Below, piece after piece: positions 27,101-36,596 of a stretch of 64,000 nucleotides of DNA. The stretch comes from an uncultured Bacilli bacterium (GTDB taxonomy: Bacteria > Bacillota_I > Bacilli_A > RF39 > UBA660): positions 1 through 64,000 of the forward strand of contig CAKPCB010000008.1 in the NCBI GenBank assembly GCA_934141245.1, in the 5' to 3' direction. The translations under genes and the position numbers were made by a program. A model generated the notes under the pieces. The model was given only the letters and a program-made list of their open reading frames with translations, was not told the origin of the DNA and made no database searches. How positions within the stretch are numbered: the stretch's first letter is position 1; each line of letters starts with the position of its first letter.

Positions 27101-27608
27101 AACTTCTTTGACGATTCCTTTCCTTTATATTTTTTGATACGTTTTCTTCTCTAGTGTCTTCATAATGTTCAATGGCAGTATCAAATACTTGCATAACTTC
27201 ATCATAACTATATTCATCTTTTATAGTTAGATAATAATCAAAATATTTTGACATTCCTTCAAAGGTAATTAAATTTCCTTTATCTTTAAATGCTTCTGAT
27301 AATAATTCTTTTCCAGTGACATCAATAACTTTCTTTCTAGTTTTAACATCATAAAGTGAAGCACCAAATACATTTTTAGTATATTGAGTAAGTAAATACT
27401 CTCTATCATTATCATGCTCTAACTCAACAACAAATAAATGTGCAACCTCTTCCATAGTAACTGTATCTTTATCATCAATTACACCATTTAATGATGCACA
27501 ATTATTAAATGAAAAAACAATTGTTCCTGCAAGTGTCACTACTGCAATCCCGCTTAAAAGATTCCTTTTAAAACTTCCTTGATACAAATTCAATTTATTT
27601 AGTTTCAA
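27087..27608 (-). CDS. Unknown membrane-anchored protein between hisS and aspS
   Basis: I do not recognise this family. It has a basic N-terminus, one hydrophobic helix (about residues 16-36, GIAVVTLAGTIVFSF) and a charged domain of about 125 residues with several Tyr, ending in a basic tail NIKERNRQRSYEKK. Start is uncertain: an AAGGTGG site favours a TTG at 27608, whereas an in-frame GTG lies at 27620. Overlap with aspS and the 23-bp gap from hisS mean it is co-transcribed with, and T-box-controlled alongside, two synthetases. That is odd for an anchored protein and may be incidental. Confidence 0.65.
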   Translation of the reverse strand: MKLNKLNLYQGSFKRNLLSGIAVVTLAGTIVFSFNNCASLNGVIDDKDTVTMEEVAHLFVVELEHDNDREYLLTQYTKNVFGASLYDVKTRKKVIDVTGKELLSEAFKDKGNLITFEGMSKYFDYYLTIKDEYSYDEVMQVFDTAIEHYEDTREENVSKNIKERNRQRSYEKK

Positions 27609-27631
27609 ACACAAAACCACCTTTTCATTTA

Positions 27632-28978
27632 CTAATCTAAGTTAGAATCATTATGACAATGGCAATCATCATCGCAACAACAGTCATCATCACAGCAAGA
27701 ATCATTATCACTAGATAAATGTTCATCTAAATAATACATTATATAATCAATTCCAATTAATTCTTCCTCTTTTGTTGTATTATTTTTTACTTTTACTTCA
27801 TCATTCATTAAATCACTATCATTTAAAATTATTAAAAATTTACTTTTTAATCTATCAGCTTGTTTAAATTGTGCCTTTAATCCTCTACCCATGTATTCTG
27901 TTTCAACTCTAAATCCATTCATTCTAAGCATTTGAGCAAGGCTTGACGCATATTTTTTTTCTGTTTGAGATACATACATTATAAATGCTTCAATATCATC
28001 AATTACAGGAAGATCAATTTTTTCTAATTCAAGTGCCATCATAAGACGTCCCATTCCAAGAGCAAAACCAATTGCTGGAGTAGATGGTCCACCTAGTAAT
28101 TCAACTAAACCATTATATCTTCCACCACCAGCTAAAACATTATTAGAACCAAAACCATCAACATGAGCTTCTATTTCAAAAACAGTATGATTATAATAAT
28201 CTAGTCCTCTGACAACGCTAGGATCAACTTCATAATCCATTTCAAGTTCTGACAAATAATTTTTTACGTCTTCAAATCTCTTTTTAGATTCATCATTTAA
28301 ATAATCAATAGTCTTGGGAGCTGTTTTTAAAGCTTCATGATTTTTATCAACTTTGCAATCTAATATTCTCATTGGATTCTTTTTGTATCTTTCTTGACAA
28401 TCTGGACATAATTCATCAATATACTTAGAAAAATGTTCAACAAGAGCTTCTCTATACATACTACGTGACTCATTGTCTCCTAATGAATTTATTTTAACTT
28501 TAATCTCTTTTAGCCCTAATAGTTTAAATAAATTAACAGGTATAGATATAATTTCTGCATCAACAAGTGGATCATCACTACCAAGAACTTCAGCACCAAA
28601 CTGAGTAAGTTCCCTGTCTCTTCCAGATTGAGGACGTTCATACCTATACATTGTACTATTGTAATATAATTTTATTGGTTGCGTTGAATCACCATACATT
28701 TTGTTTTCAATGAAACTTCTTACAATACCAGCAGTTCCTTCAGGCCTTAAAGTCATAGATCTATCGCCTCTGTCTTTAAAGTCATATGTTTCTTTAGAGA
28801 CAATATCTGTTGATTCACCAACTCCTCTATGGAATAATTCACTAGATTCAAATATTGGTGTACGAATAAAATTATAATTATACTTCTCCATCAAAGAATC
28901 TATTACTTTACTTACATATTGCCATTTTTTTGATTCAATACCATATATATCATGGCATCCCTTTGGTTTAACTAACAT
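27632..28978 (-). CDS. hisS: Histidyl-tRNA synthetase with Cys/Asp-rich tail
   Basis: The class II catalytic core is complete. Motif 2 is in YRYERPQSGRDRELTQFGAEV, the His-specific motifs are RGLDYYNHTVFE and AGGGRYNGL, motif 3 is GFALGMGRLM, and a C-terminal anticodon domain follows. The normal protein would end near residue 418. Here about 28 extra residues follow, made mostly of Cys and Asp with two His (CCDDDCCCDDDCHCH), which looks like a metal-binding tail. The length, 448, exceeds the usual 420-430. A T-box leader precedes the gene. Confidence 0.95.
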   Translation of the reverse strand: MLVKPKGCHDIYGIESKKWQYVSKVIDSLMEKYNYNFIRTPIFESSELFHRGVGESTDIVSKETYDFKDRGDRSMTLRPEGTAGIVRSFIENKMYGDSTQPIKLYYNSTMYRYERPQSGRDRELTQFGAEVLGSDDPLVDAEIISIPVNLFKLLGLKEIKVKINSLGDNESRSMYREALVEHFSKYIDELCPDCQERYKKNPMRILDCKVDKNHEALKTAPKTIDYLNDESKKRFEDVKNYLSELEMDYEVDPSVVRGLDYYNHTVFEIEAHVDGFGSNNVLAGGGRYNGLVELLGGPSTPAIGFALGMGRLMMALELEKIDLPVIDDIEAFIMYVSQTEKKYASSLAQMLRMNGFRVETEYMGRGLKAQFKQADRLKSKFLIILNDSDLMNDEVKVKNNTTKEEELIGIDYIMYYLDEHLSSDNDSCCDDDCCCDDDCHCHNDSNLD

Positions 28979-28998
28979 ATATTTCCTCCTTAATATAA

Positions 28999-29178
28999 AA
29001 AGGTAACACTCTAAAGGACGAATTAACTCCGTGGTGCCACCTTAATTTTACTCAATTATTCTTTAACGCAGATATACGCTTCACATTATAAAAGTGTCTT
29101 CATTATTTAGATATTAGTATTCTCACCAAACATACTTCTCTTAAAATATCAACAATAACTACTCCTCTTTCAGAAGTT
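28999..29178 (-). ncRNA. T-box riboswitch of hisS-aspS operon
   Basis: On the minus strand the leader ends with the conserved T-box core AAGGTGGCACCACGGAG (29027-29043). The terminator pairs AAGGTGGCAC with GTGTTACCTT (10 bp, two G-U) followed by six T, and lies about 20 bases before hisS. Stem I includes the AGAGG and GGTGAG elements. Bases 29094-29098 read GACAC on the transcript, which contains both GAC (Asp) and CAC (His) as overlapping candidate specifier codons. Uncharged tRNA would stabilise the antiterminator and allow transcription of hisS and aspS. Confidence 0.9.
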
Positions 29179-29184
29179 AACTGT

Positions 29185-29213
29185 ATTTTACAACAATTTT
29201 TAAATTATTTCAA
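29185..29213 (-). promoter_or_regulatory. Promoter of T-box/hisS operon
   Basis: TTGAAA (29208-29213) and TAAAAT (29185-29190) on the minus strand have a 17-bp spacer, giving a start near 29178, just before the T-box stem I. Confidence 0.75.
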
Positions 29214-29232
29214 CCTAAATTAGTATTAATTT

Positions 29233-30090
29233 TTATTTTAATACTTTAATAGGCTTGATTTTTGTTTTATCTTTTTGATAAACCTCGTAAACAGCAAGTA
29301 TTTCTTTATTACTATTACAAAAAACAATGATAGAATCATCATATCTATTTTCTAATATACGACCATTTAATATTTTACCTTCTATAAAACTATCAACACT
29401 AACAATTTTGTAATCTTTTAAAGCATCATACATACTAACAATTCTATAATTATTTTTTTCGATATCATCCAATGTAATACTGTTATCTATTTTAAAAGAG
29501 CCTTGCTTAGTTCTTCTTAAATCTTTCATAGTTGCATTTTGACCTAATTTTATTCCGATATCTCTAATTAAACTTCTTATATATGTTCCCTTACTTACTA
29601 CTGTTCTAAACATAAATTCATCTTTATTAATACTCAAAAGTTCAATTTCAAAAACTTCTATTTCCCTAACTGGAAGTTTAACTTTTTTATTTTCTCTTGC
29701 ATATTCATAAAGTCTCTTTCCATTTACTTTTAGTGCAGAATACAGTGGAACCTCTTGCATACTTTTACCAACAAATGAATGAAGTACACTATTAATGACA
29801 TCTGAATCCAAATCTCTATATTTTTCTTTTTCTATTATTTTTCCAGTAATATCCAATGTATCTGTTTTAATACCCAATTTTACGGTTGCTATATATTCTT
29901 TTTTCTCATGTGACAATAAATCAATTAATTTTAATGCTTTTCCAATGGCAATAACTAAAACCCCTGTTGCATTAGGATCCAATGTTCCCATATGACCAAC
30001 TCTATTTGTATTAAATTTCTTTGAAATTATATTAACTACATCTCTAGATGTATATTCTTTTTCCTTATCTATTACTAAAAAGCCATCCAT
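29233..30090 (-). CDS. truB: tRNA pseudouridine-55 synthase (TruB)
   Basis: TruB makes pseudouridine 55 in the T-loop of most tRNAs. The protein, 285 residues, shows the catalytic GTLDPNATGVL segment with its Asp, preceded by KFNTNRVGHM, then the family motifs LPVREIEVFEIEL and SKGTYIRSLIRDIG. A GGTGATTTT ribosome site lies before ATG. It is downstream of the small DUF5684-type gene, separated by that gene's terminator, and does not share its promoter with hisS. Confidence 0.95.
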   Translation of the reverse strand: MDGFLVIDKEKEYTSRDVVNIISKKFNTNRVGHMGTLDPNATGVLVIAIGKALKLIDLLSHEKKEYIATVKLGIKTDTLDITGKIIEKEKYRDLDSDVINSVLHSFVGKSMQEVPLYSALKVNGKRLYEYARENKKVKLPVREIEVFEIELLSINKDEFMFRTVVSKGTYIRSLIRDIGIKLGQNATMKDLRRTKQGSFKIDNSITLDDIEKNNYRIVSMYDALKDYKIVSVDSFIEGKILNGRILENRYDDSIIVFCNSNKEILAVYEVYQKDKTKIKPIKVLK

Positions 30091-30128
30091 AAAATCACCA
30101 AAAATATATTAACACAATTTTAACAATA

Positions 30129-30159
30129 TAAAAAGCCAATGTTTTTAATACATTGACTT
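30129..30159 (-). terminator. Terminator after DUF5684-type gene
   Basis: A 9-bp stem (30151-30159 with 30133-30141, one G-U pair) is followed on the minus strand by TTTAT. It is seven bases after the stop of the small membrane protein. Confidence 0.75.
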
Positions 30160-30165
30160 GACTAT

Positions 30166-30558
30166 TTAATTACTGCTTTGGTTATATTGAGCACTTCCAA
30201 ATGCTAAAATAGGTATGCATATTATTGCAAAGAATACTGTTAAAACTCCAAATCCAGTTGATTTTCCAAATTTATGTGCTAATTCAATATAAATTTTAAA
30301 CATAGCATATATATTAGCAAATGGTACAAGGAATAGTAATAAATACCAACCAGGTAATCCTGCAATTCCTATTAATGTATAAATATTATAAATTGGTATT
30401 AATGATTTCCATCCTTCTTTTCCTGCTTTTGTAAATAATTTCCACATTGATACAAGTAGAAAAACTGCTATTGCTAATGAAACAATTGTTCCTCCTGTTC
30501 CTAATTTTATAACTGATGATGCAGTTTCTTCTGGGTATGCGTAATAACTATAATCCAT
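30166..30558 (-). CDS. Small membrane protein (DUF5684-type)
   Basis: The 130-residue protein has three or four membrane helices. The segment KLFTKAGKEGWKSLIPIYNIYTLI followed by hydrophobic helices is typical of the DUF5684 group, often annotated as membrane proteins next to signal peptidases. Its function is unknown. A GAGGAAG ribosome site precedes the ATG. Confidence 0.75.
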   Translation of the reverse strand: MDYSYYAYPEETASSVIKLGTGGTIVSLAIAVFLLVSMWKLFTKAGKEGWKSLIPIYNIYTLIGIAGLPGWYLLLFLVPFANIYAMFKIYIELAHKFGKSTGFGVLTVFFAIICIPILAFGSAQYNQSSN

Positions 30559-30768
30559 ATTTTTTTCTTCCTCTCTTCTAATTCTTATTTTTAAAACTAC
30601 AAATTATTTTAAATTACTTATAGGCACACCTCCTATATTTAAAATATCATTACAACAAATAAACATACTCACTAATTATTTCTTGTACTAATAATATTAT
30701 ACATTAAGTTAACAAATTTTTATATTGAAACTTTTTATTTATATATATTATTGACATAATTTGTCATT
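30559..30768. other. Intergenic region downstream of polC
   Basis: This 210-bp AT-rich spacer holds a TATAAT-like box near 30700 (minus strand), a GAGGTG ribosome-like site, and a short inverted repeat TGACA/TGTCA at about 30751-30765 right after polC that may be a weak terminator. The only open frame is 20 codons (30604-30666, minus strand) and is not convincing. Confidence 0.4.
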
Positions 30769-33700
30769 TTAAAACAAACTTAATTGACTTGATTCTGGCA
30801 TACCATCAAGTATTTTCATACTTTTCATTTTATCAACTAGTGTTGAAGAAATTTTACATCTATTTTGTAAATCTTCAATACTTAAAAATTCTTTTTTATC
30901 CCTTTCTTTTACTATATTGTTTGCAACAACATCACCCAAACCATCAATTGATGAAAATGGTGGATAAATTGATGTTTCATCTTTTACACCCCAAACAGTT
31001 GACCCGCTTTTATCAAGCTCTATAGGAACAAATTTAATTCCTCTAGCTGAAGCTTCTAAGCATACTTTTAAACTTTCAAGCATTCCTAATTCTTTATTAG
31101 TTGCTTCATAACCCTTAAGTTGAATATCTTCAATTTTTGCTTTAATAGCATCATATCCCTTAATCATTGCTTCTACATCAACATCAGTTGCTTTTGATGT
31201 TAACCAAGATGCATAAAAATATACAGGCATGTGTACTTTATACCAAGCAATTCTAAATGCACTTATTACATATGCAGCAGCATGTGCTTTTGGGAACATA
31301 TATTTTATTTTTTGACAGGAATCTATAAACCAGCTCTCAATACCAGCTTTTTCCATAGTTTCTTTATGAGTTTTCCAAGTTTCAGGGTCTTTACTTGCTC
31401 TACCTTTTCTTACAAATTCCATTATTTTAAATGCTTTAATAGGTTCAACACCATGATACATAAGATAAACCATTATATCATCACGACATCCAATAACCTC
31501 TTTAAATGGAACAACATTATTCTTAATAAGTTCTTGTGCATTACCAAGCCATACATCAGTTCCATGAGAAAGTCCAGATATTTTTATAAGTTCTGCAAAA
31601 GTTGTAGGCTTAGTTTCGGACACCATTCCAATTGTAAAAGGTGTACCAAATTCTGGTATTCCTAATGTACCAGTTGGACACATTATTTGTTCATTTGTAA
31701 CTCCTAATGCCTTTGTAGATGTAAATATACTCATAGTTTCTTTATCATCAAGTGGAACTTTTAATATATCAGTTTTAGTCAAATCTTGAATCATACGTAA
31801 CTGTGTTGGATCTGAATGACCAAGTATATCAAGTTTCAATAAATCTTCTTCTATTGAATGGTAATCAAAATGTGTTGTTCTCCATGCACTTGTAGGATCA
31901 TCTGCAGGAAATTGGAACGGAGTAAAATCAGATACTTCCATATAATCAGGTACAACTACAATTCCACCAGGATGTTGTCCTGTTGTTCTCTTAACACCGG
32001 TACATCCAGCAGCAAGTCTTTCAACTTCTGCAGTTCTCATATTTATTCCTTTATCTTCACAATAACCTTTTACATAACCAAAAGCAGTTTTATCTGCAAC
32101 AGTTCCTATTGTACCAGCTCTATATACATTGTTAACGCCAAACAAAACCTTTGTATATTCATGTGCTGAAGCTTGATTTAAATCGGAAAAATTAAGATCG
32201 ATATCTGGAACTTTGTCAGCATTAAATCCTAAGAAGGTTGCAAAAGGCATGTCTTGTCCATCTTTATAAAGAGGTTCTCCACATTTAGGGCATTTCTTAT
32301 CAGGTAAATCAAATCCACAAGAATACTCTGCACCTAAAGGATTATTATTTTCATCATCAAAGATACTATTTTTACAATTTAGACATCTATAATGTGCCGG
32401 AAGTGGATTTACTTCTGTTATTCCCATCATTGTTGCAACAAAGCTTGATCCAACAGAACCACGTGAACCAACTAAGTATCCATCATCATTAGAGTGTTTT
32501 ACAAGCCTCTGAGCAATCAAATATATTGGATCAAATCCGCCACCTATTATTCCACCTAATTCTTTCTTTAATCTCTTTGATAAAGATTCTTCATTTAATT
32601 CACCATCATCATCTGTCCAAATTTCTTTTAAATACTCGCTTAAAACTTCTTTTACTTTATCAAAACCAGATATTATAGTAGTATGGATTTCACTGAAAAT
32701 TCTTTTTTTTGTTTCCTCTATGGAAGAAATAGTTGCATCTTTAGAAACATTATAACTAATTGCTTTATATACTATATCACCATATAATTCTTTTGCGATT
32801 CTCTCTTCAATATTATATGGTAATGGATCTCCATACCATGAAGATGCTTTTGAATAAACCAAGTCTGCAACTGCCTTTGGACAATCCAAATAAGATAAAC
32901 CATCATCACTCTTTACTCTAGGTGAAAAAGGTATTCCCTTCGTATCTATAATAACTTCAATTTCATCAGTCATATCTAATATCTTATTTGTATTAGTAAC
33001 AACTATTTCATATGCTAAATCATCACCCAAAAACGCAAAATCGTTAAGCATTTCTTTTGTAGTTCTAAAATGCTGAGATGGAATATCTGTTATATCTTTT
33101 TTTGCAAGTGGATGACGTCCTCCACCAGGAACCTTTTGATTAACTATTATTTTCCTAAATATTTTATCATCTCTATAGAAATGATGAACATCACCAGTAG
33201 CAACTATAATCTTGCCAGCATCTTTTGTTGCTTTAACTATCTTTCTAATATGATTTCTTACTTCTCCCTCATCTTTAAAATCACTTGTTTGAATCAAATG
33301 AGAATAAACCTCAGGTGGTTGAACTTCAACATAATCATAGAAGTTAATTATATTAGTTAATTCTTGACCTTCTTTACTCCTAGCTTGTATAAATACTTCA
33401 GACTCATAACAACCACTACCTATTATTAAGCCTTCTCTTAATTCTTCTAACTTACTTCTAAGTATTCTAGGTGTCTTGTATAAATATGTTGTATTAGCTA
33501 GAGAAATAATTTTAAACAAATTTTTCAATCCCTTTTTATTAATAGCTATACAGTTAAAATGATAAGTTCTTCCGAATTTATGAATTTCATCTTTAGGAAT
33601 TAATTTCTCCAAGTCATTAATAGTATCATAATTTTGTGATACTAATTTTTGCATCATCTTATGGAATACTAATGCTGTTCCTTCTGCATCGTAATCAGCT

Positions 33701-35412
33701 CTATGGTGTGCATCTTCATCCCATGGAACATTATATCTTTTGACTAATGCAGATAAGCCGTGTCTAGAATAAGCTTGATCTATTACATGAGAAAGTTCTA
33801 ATGTATCTATTACAGTATTTGTGAATTCCCCAAGATTATATTTTTTCATTGCCATTGTTATAAACGAAATATCAAACTTAGCATTATGTGCAACCATTGG
33901 TAAGTCTTTTGCCCACTCTAAGAATCTTTTAGTAACGTTTTCCTCATTATCACAATTTGCAACCATTTCATCAGTAATATATGTTAGTTGTGTTATATGA
34001 TCAGGTATATGATATCCAGGATTAATGAGTTCATCAAATCTATCGACTATTACACCCTCACATATTTTTACTGCACCTATTTCAATCATTTGATCTCCAC
34101 CTGCAGCATTAAATCCAGTTGTCTCTGTATCAAAGACTACATAAGTTGATTTATCAAGTGGCAAATCAGTTGGTCTTACTACTATATTTACAGTATCATC
34201 AACCAATGTTAATTCTGTACCATATAAACCCTTAAAATGTTTACTAGGATCTTCTTGTTTTTTGTTATAAGCCTTTATTATTTGATATGATATTGGGAAG
34301 GCTTGGCAACCGTTATGATCTGTAATTGCAACACCTCTATAGCCCATATCAATAGCATTACTAACAAGTTCACATGTATGTTTACCTAAATCTAACTTAG
34401 TTACTCCATCCATTTGACTCATCATAGTATGTGCATGTAATTCTACTCTTTTTACTTCAGCATCATCTATAATTTTTTTTGTTTTCTTTGCTTCTATTTT
34501 GTTAATATCTCTAATATTTAATACAACTTCTCCACCAGAATACTTATCTATTTTAGTCGATCCTCTTATCTTTAACCAACTACCTTTACCACAGGTTTTC
34601 TTTAGCATAGAAAACTCTTCATCATCTCTAGAAAAAATTTTACAATAGATACTATCAGCATAGTCAGTAATTTTTATTGTTAATATTTTGAATGCCTTAG
34701 AAGCTGGTTCAAACTCTTCTGTACCAAAAACTTCTCCTTCAATAGTTACAGATTCTTCTTCACCTATTATGCTCTTTATAGAAACAGAATCATCTTTTAT
34801 AACTCTTCCTTTTATAGTATCTTCATTTATTTCTTTTTTTTCATATCTTGGCTTATTATATTCTTCTTTTTTTACTTCTTTCTTTACACTTGGTTGCTCT
34901 ATCTTAATATTTAATTCATCTTTTATCAAGCTCTTTACATTATTTCTTTCCTCTTCAGAAATAATTATTTTTATATCAATATCAAAGCCTCTTGAATAAA
35001 GATGTTTTTTTATTTGTTCCTTATACTTTTCAATCAATTCTTTTTCATGCTCGTGTGCAACTCTTATAGTATAGTCTTGAACAAAAAAATTATTTTCAAA
35101 AACCTCTAACATAGGCTTTTCTCTTTTTAAAATGTCTATAATATTCTTATATTCAAGTAATAAAATATCATTATTTATATTCTCTGTATCTATAATTAAA
35201 AAAACATTTGGAGTATTAAAAAAATCTTTTAAAGCTTTTTCCAAGCTATTAAAAGCCTCTATAGTTAAATTTGTTTTGTTTTTTATAACAACAGTTAGAG
35301 AATTAGTTTTTTCGTTAACACTTACATTTTCTATTTTAGCATTAACAAATTCTTCAAAATATTTTTTGTCATATTCAATTCTAGTCAAAACATCCATTAA
35401 TTTTGAATCCAT
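30769..35412 (-). CDS. polC: DNA polymerase III alpha subunit, PolC type
   Basis: This is the Gram-positive replicative polymerase with built-in proofreading, 1,547 residues, slightly longer than the usual 1,440. N-terminal domains cover about residues 1-210, then an OB fold (about 225-305). A PHP domain starts with VELHAHTMMSQMDG (about 323). It is interrupted by the DEDD exonuclease with VVFDTETTGF (about 425) and HNAKFD. The polymerase core has the zinc-binding CLNCKNS and CPKCGEPLY cysteines and the catalytic PDIDLNFS, then a helix-hairpin-helix near the C-terminus. The start follows AGGAGG. It is downstream of an unknown gene by 8 bp. Confidence 0.97.
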   Translation of the reverse strand: MDSKLMDVLTRIEYDKKYFEEFVNAKIENVSVNEKTNSLTVVIKNKTNLTIEAFNSLEKALKDFFNTPNVFLIIDTENINNDILLLEYKNIIDILKREKPMLEVFENNFFVQDYTIRVAHEHEKELIEKYKEQIKKHLYSRGFDIDIKIIISEEERNNVKSLIKDELNIKIEQPSVKKEVKKEEYNKPRYEKKEINEDTIKGRVIKDDSVSIKSIIGEEESVTIEGEVFGTEEFEPASKAFKILTIKITDYADSIYCKIFSRDDEEFSMLKKTCGKGSWLKIRGSTKIDKYSGGEVVLNIRDINKIEAKKTKKIIDDAEVKRVELHAHTMMSQMDGVTKLDLGKHTCELVSNAIDMGYRGVAITDHNGCQAFPISYQIIKAYNKKQEDPSKHFKGLYGTELTLVDDTVNIVVRPTDLPLDKSTYVVFDTETTGFNAAGGDQMIEIGAVKICEGVIVDRFDELINPGYHIPDHITQLTYITDEMVANCDNEENVTKRFLEWAKDLPMVAHNAKFDISFITMAMKKYNLGEFTNTVIDTLELSHVIDQAYSRHGLSALVKRYNVPWDEDAHHRADYDAEGTALVFHKMMQKLVSQNYDTINDLEKLIPKDEIHKFGRTYHFNCIAINKKGLKNLFKIISLANTTYLYKTPRILRSKLEELREGLIIGSGCYESEVFIQARSKEGQELTNIINFYDYVEVQPPEVYSHLIQTSDFKDEGEVRNHIRKIVKATKDAGKIIVATGDVHHFYRDDKIFRKIIVNQKVPGGGRHPLAKKDITDIPSQHFRTTKEMLNDFAFLGDDLAYEIVVTNTNKILDMTDEIEVIIDTKGIPFSPRVKSDDGLSYLDCPKAVADLVYSKASSWYGDPLPYNIEERIAKELYGDIVYKAISYNVSKDATISSIEETKKRIFSEIHTTIISGFDKVKEVLSEYLKEIWTDDDGELNEESLSKRLKKELGGIIGGGFDPIYLIAQRLVKHSNDDGYLVGSRGSVGSSFVATMMGITEVNPLPAHYRCLNCKNSIFDDENNNPLGAEYSCGFDLPDKKCPKCGEPLYKDGQDMPFATFLGFNADKVPDIDLNFSDLNQASAHEYTKVLFGVNNVYRAGTIGTVADKTAFGYVKGYCEDKGINMRTAEVERLAAGCTGVKRTTGQHPGGIVVVPDYMEVSDFTPFQFPADDPTSAWRTTHFDYHSIEEDLLKLDILGHSDPTQLRMIQDLTKTDILKVPLDDKETMSIFTSTKALGVTNEQIMCPTGTLGIPEFGTPFTIGMVSETKPTTFAELIKISGLSHGTDVWLGNAQELIKNNVVPFKEVIGCRDDIMVYLMYHGVEPIKAFKIMEFVRKGRASKDPETWKTHKETMEKAGIESWFIDSCQKIKYMFPKAHAAAYVISAFRIAWYKVHMPVYFYASWLTSKATDVDVEAMIKGYDAIKAKIEDIQLKGYEATNKELGMLESLKVCLEASARGIKFVPIELDKSGSTVWGVKDETSIYPPFSSIDGLGDVVANNIVKERDKKEFLSIEDLQNRCKISSTLVDKMKSMKILDGMPESSQLSLF

Positions 35413-35420
35413 AAACCCTC

Positions 35421-36251
35421 CTAAAGTACTAAATCATCTAACCTTATTATGTACTTCTGATTTTTACAGCAGAAATCAATAAAGCCATATAAATCAACCT
35501 TTTTTAATCCTTTTTCTATTGTATATTTGTCAATATCAAATGCAATTTGATCTCTCATCATATAAGTTACCAATTCTTCTCTATCACAACCTAAATACAT
35601 TAACCAATAAGGATATATTTGTCTTCTCAATAGTTTTAGTTTCCTATTACCCAAAGAGTATTTACTAATACCACTAATTCTAGTATAAAGTTCATTTGTT
35701 ATAGCTAAATCAATAATTGCAGTTGTAATTTCCTTGTTTTCTTTTTGAAAATCACCTATTTCGCATCTAATAATCATATATATTATATTAACTAATATTT
35801 CTAACACGTCATCGATTCCACTTTTTCCCCAAGAAATATTTTTCTTAGGATTTGATTTTACATATTCAATAACATCTATTTTAGGTGAAACCAATAAAAT
35901 TGTATATTTTTGAATCTTTTCCAATCTTAATATTTCTTTTACACAACTAGATATATTTTTTGAATTTTTATCCCATACTTCTAATAATCTATGTTTAAGT
36001 TTTTCTGTTTCATTTTTTAAACTAACAAATATTTTACTTTCAAATACTAAATTATATAATGTATCATCATCAGGTATAAAATCTTTATTATATTTTAATA
36101 TTTCAATATTTTCCTTTTGCATGTTTGTATATTGTGTCCTGTAAGCATTCCATAGTTTTTCTTTTAATTCCTGTACTTCTTCACAAAAAGATGGTTTAAA
36201 CAATAAATACCATGCTAATAAATAATCATTTATAACAAATTCAATATCCAT
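35421..36251 (-). CDS. Unknown protein upstream of polC
   Basis: I do not recognise the family. The start ATG at 36249-36251 follows GGTGA by five bases, giving about 276 residues. It is soluble-looking and helical, rich in Lys, Glu and aromatic residues, with no signal peptide or clear motif. A semi-conserved-looking YLGCDREELVTYMM segment lies near residue 220. It abuts polC and is probably co-transcribed with it, but this does not prove a replication role. Confidence 0.6.
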   Translation of the reverse strand: MDIEFVINDYLLAWYLLFKPSFCEEVQELKEKLWNAYRTQYTNMQKENIEILKYNKDFIPDDDTLYNLVFESKIFVSLKNETEKLKHRLLEVWDKNSKNISSCVKEILRLEKIQKYTILLVSPKIDVIEYVKSNPKKNISWGKSGIDDVLEILVNIIYMIIRCEIGDFQKENKEITTAIIDLAITNELYTRISGISKYSLGNRKLKLLRRQIYPYWLMYLGCDREELVTYMMRDQIAFDIDKYTIEKGLKKVDLYGFIDFCCKNQKYIIRLDDLVL

Positions 36252-36373
36252 ATACTTCACCACTTTTCTTATACAATAAATATATCATATTACTATTTTT
36301 TTTTAAACAATAAAAGTTAAATTCCTTATTATTTAAAAGAGGAAATATAAGAATACAAAGGTAAAAAAGTAAC

Positions 36374-36487
36374 TTAATCTTTGGAAAACAAAATAATAGT
36401 CATTAAAACAATTATAACAAGTATAAATATAAAAATTAAAATATTAATATTTTTAAAACTAAATATAGAAAAAAATAAATCTTTCAT
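36374..36487 (-). CDS. 37-residue single-pass membrane peptide
   Basis: A short open frame, ATG at 36485-36487, is preceded by ATGAGGTTAGT, a good GAGGT ribosome site at six bases. It encodes a short polar head (MKDLFFSIFSFKN), one long helix of Ile/Leu/Phe/Val, and a SKD tail. Such small hydrophobic peptides are often real but hard to annotate. It lies alone in the 350-bp space between the unknown gene at 35421 and trpS. Confidence 0.5.
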   Translation of the reverse strand: MKDLFFSIFSFKNINILIFIFILVIIVLMTIILFSKD

Positions 36488-36575
36488 ACTAACCTCATTT
36501 TATTAGCTGATTGTTAACCAAATGAAATTATATCAAAAAAATATAATCAAAATCACTTTTTTTATTAATTTTTTC

Positions 36576-36596
36576 TAAAGTTTATGGTAAACTTTA
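36576..36596. promoter_or_regulatory. Palindrome before trpS
   Basis: Arms TAAAGTTTA and TAAACTTTA surround a TGG centre (21 bp, perfect), 18 bases before the trpS ATG. The overlapping TGGTAAACT resembles an extended -10. The site could be an operator or a short leader hairpin. Confidence 0.45.

Noticed and set aside
30604..30666. 20-codon frame on the minus strand with an internal GAGGTG site
   Set aside because: Very short, no good ribosome site before its own ATG, and no clear partner; most likely chance in AT-rich spacer.
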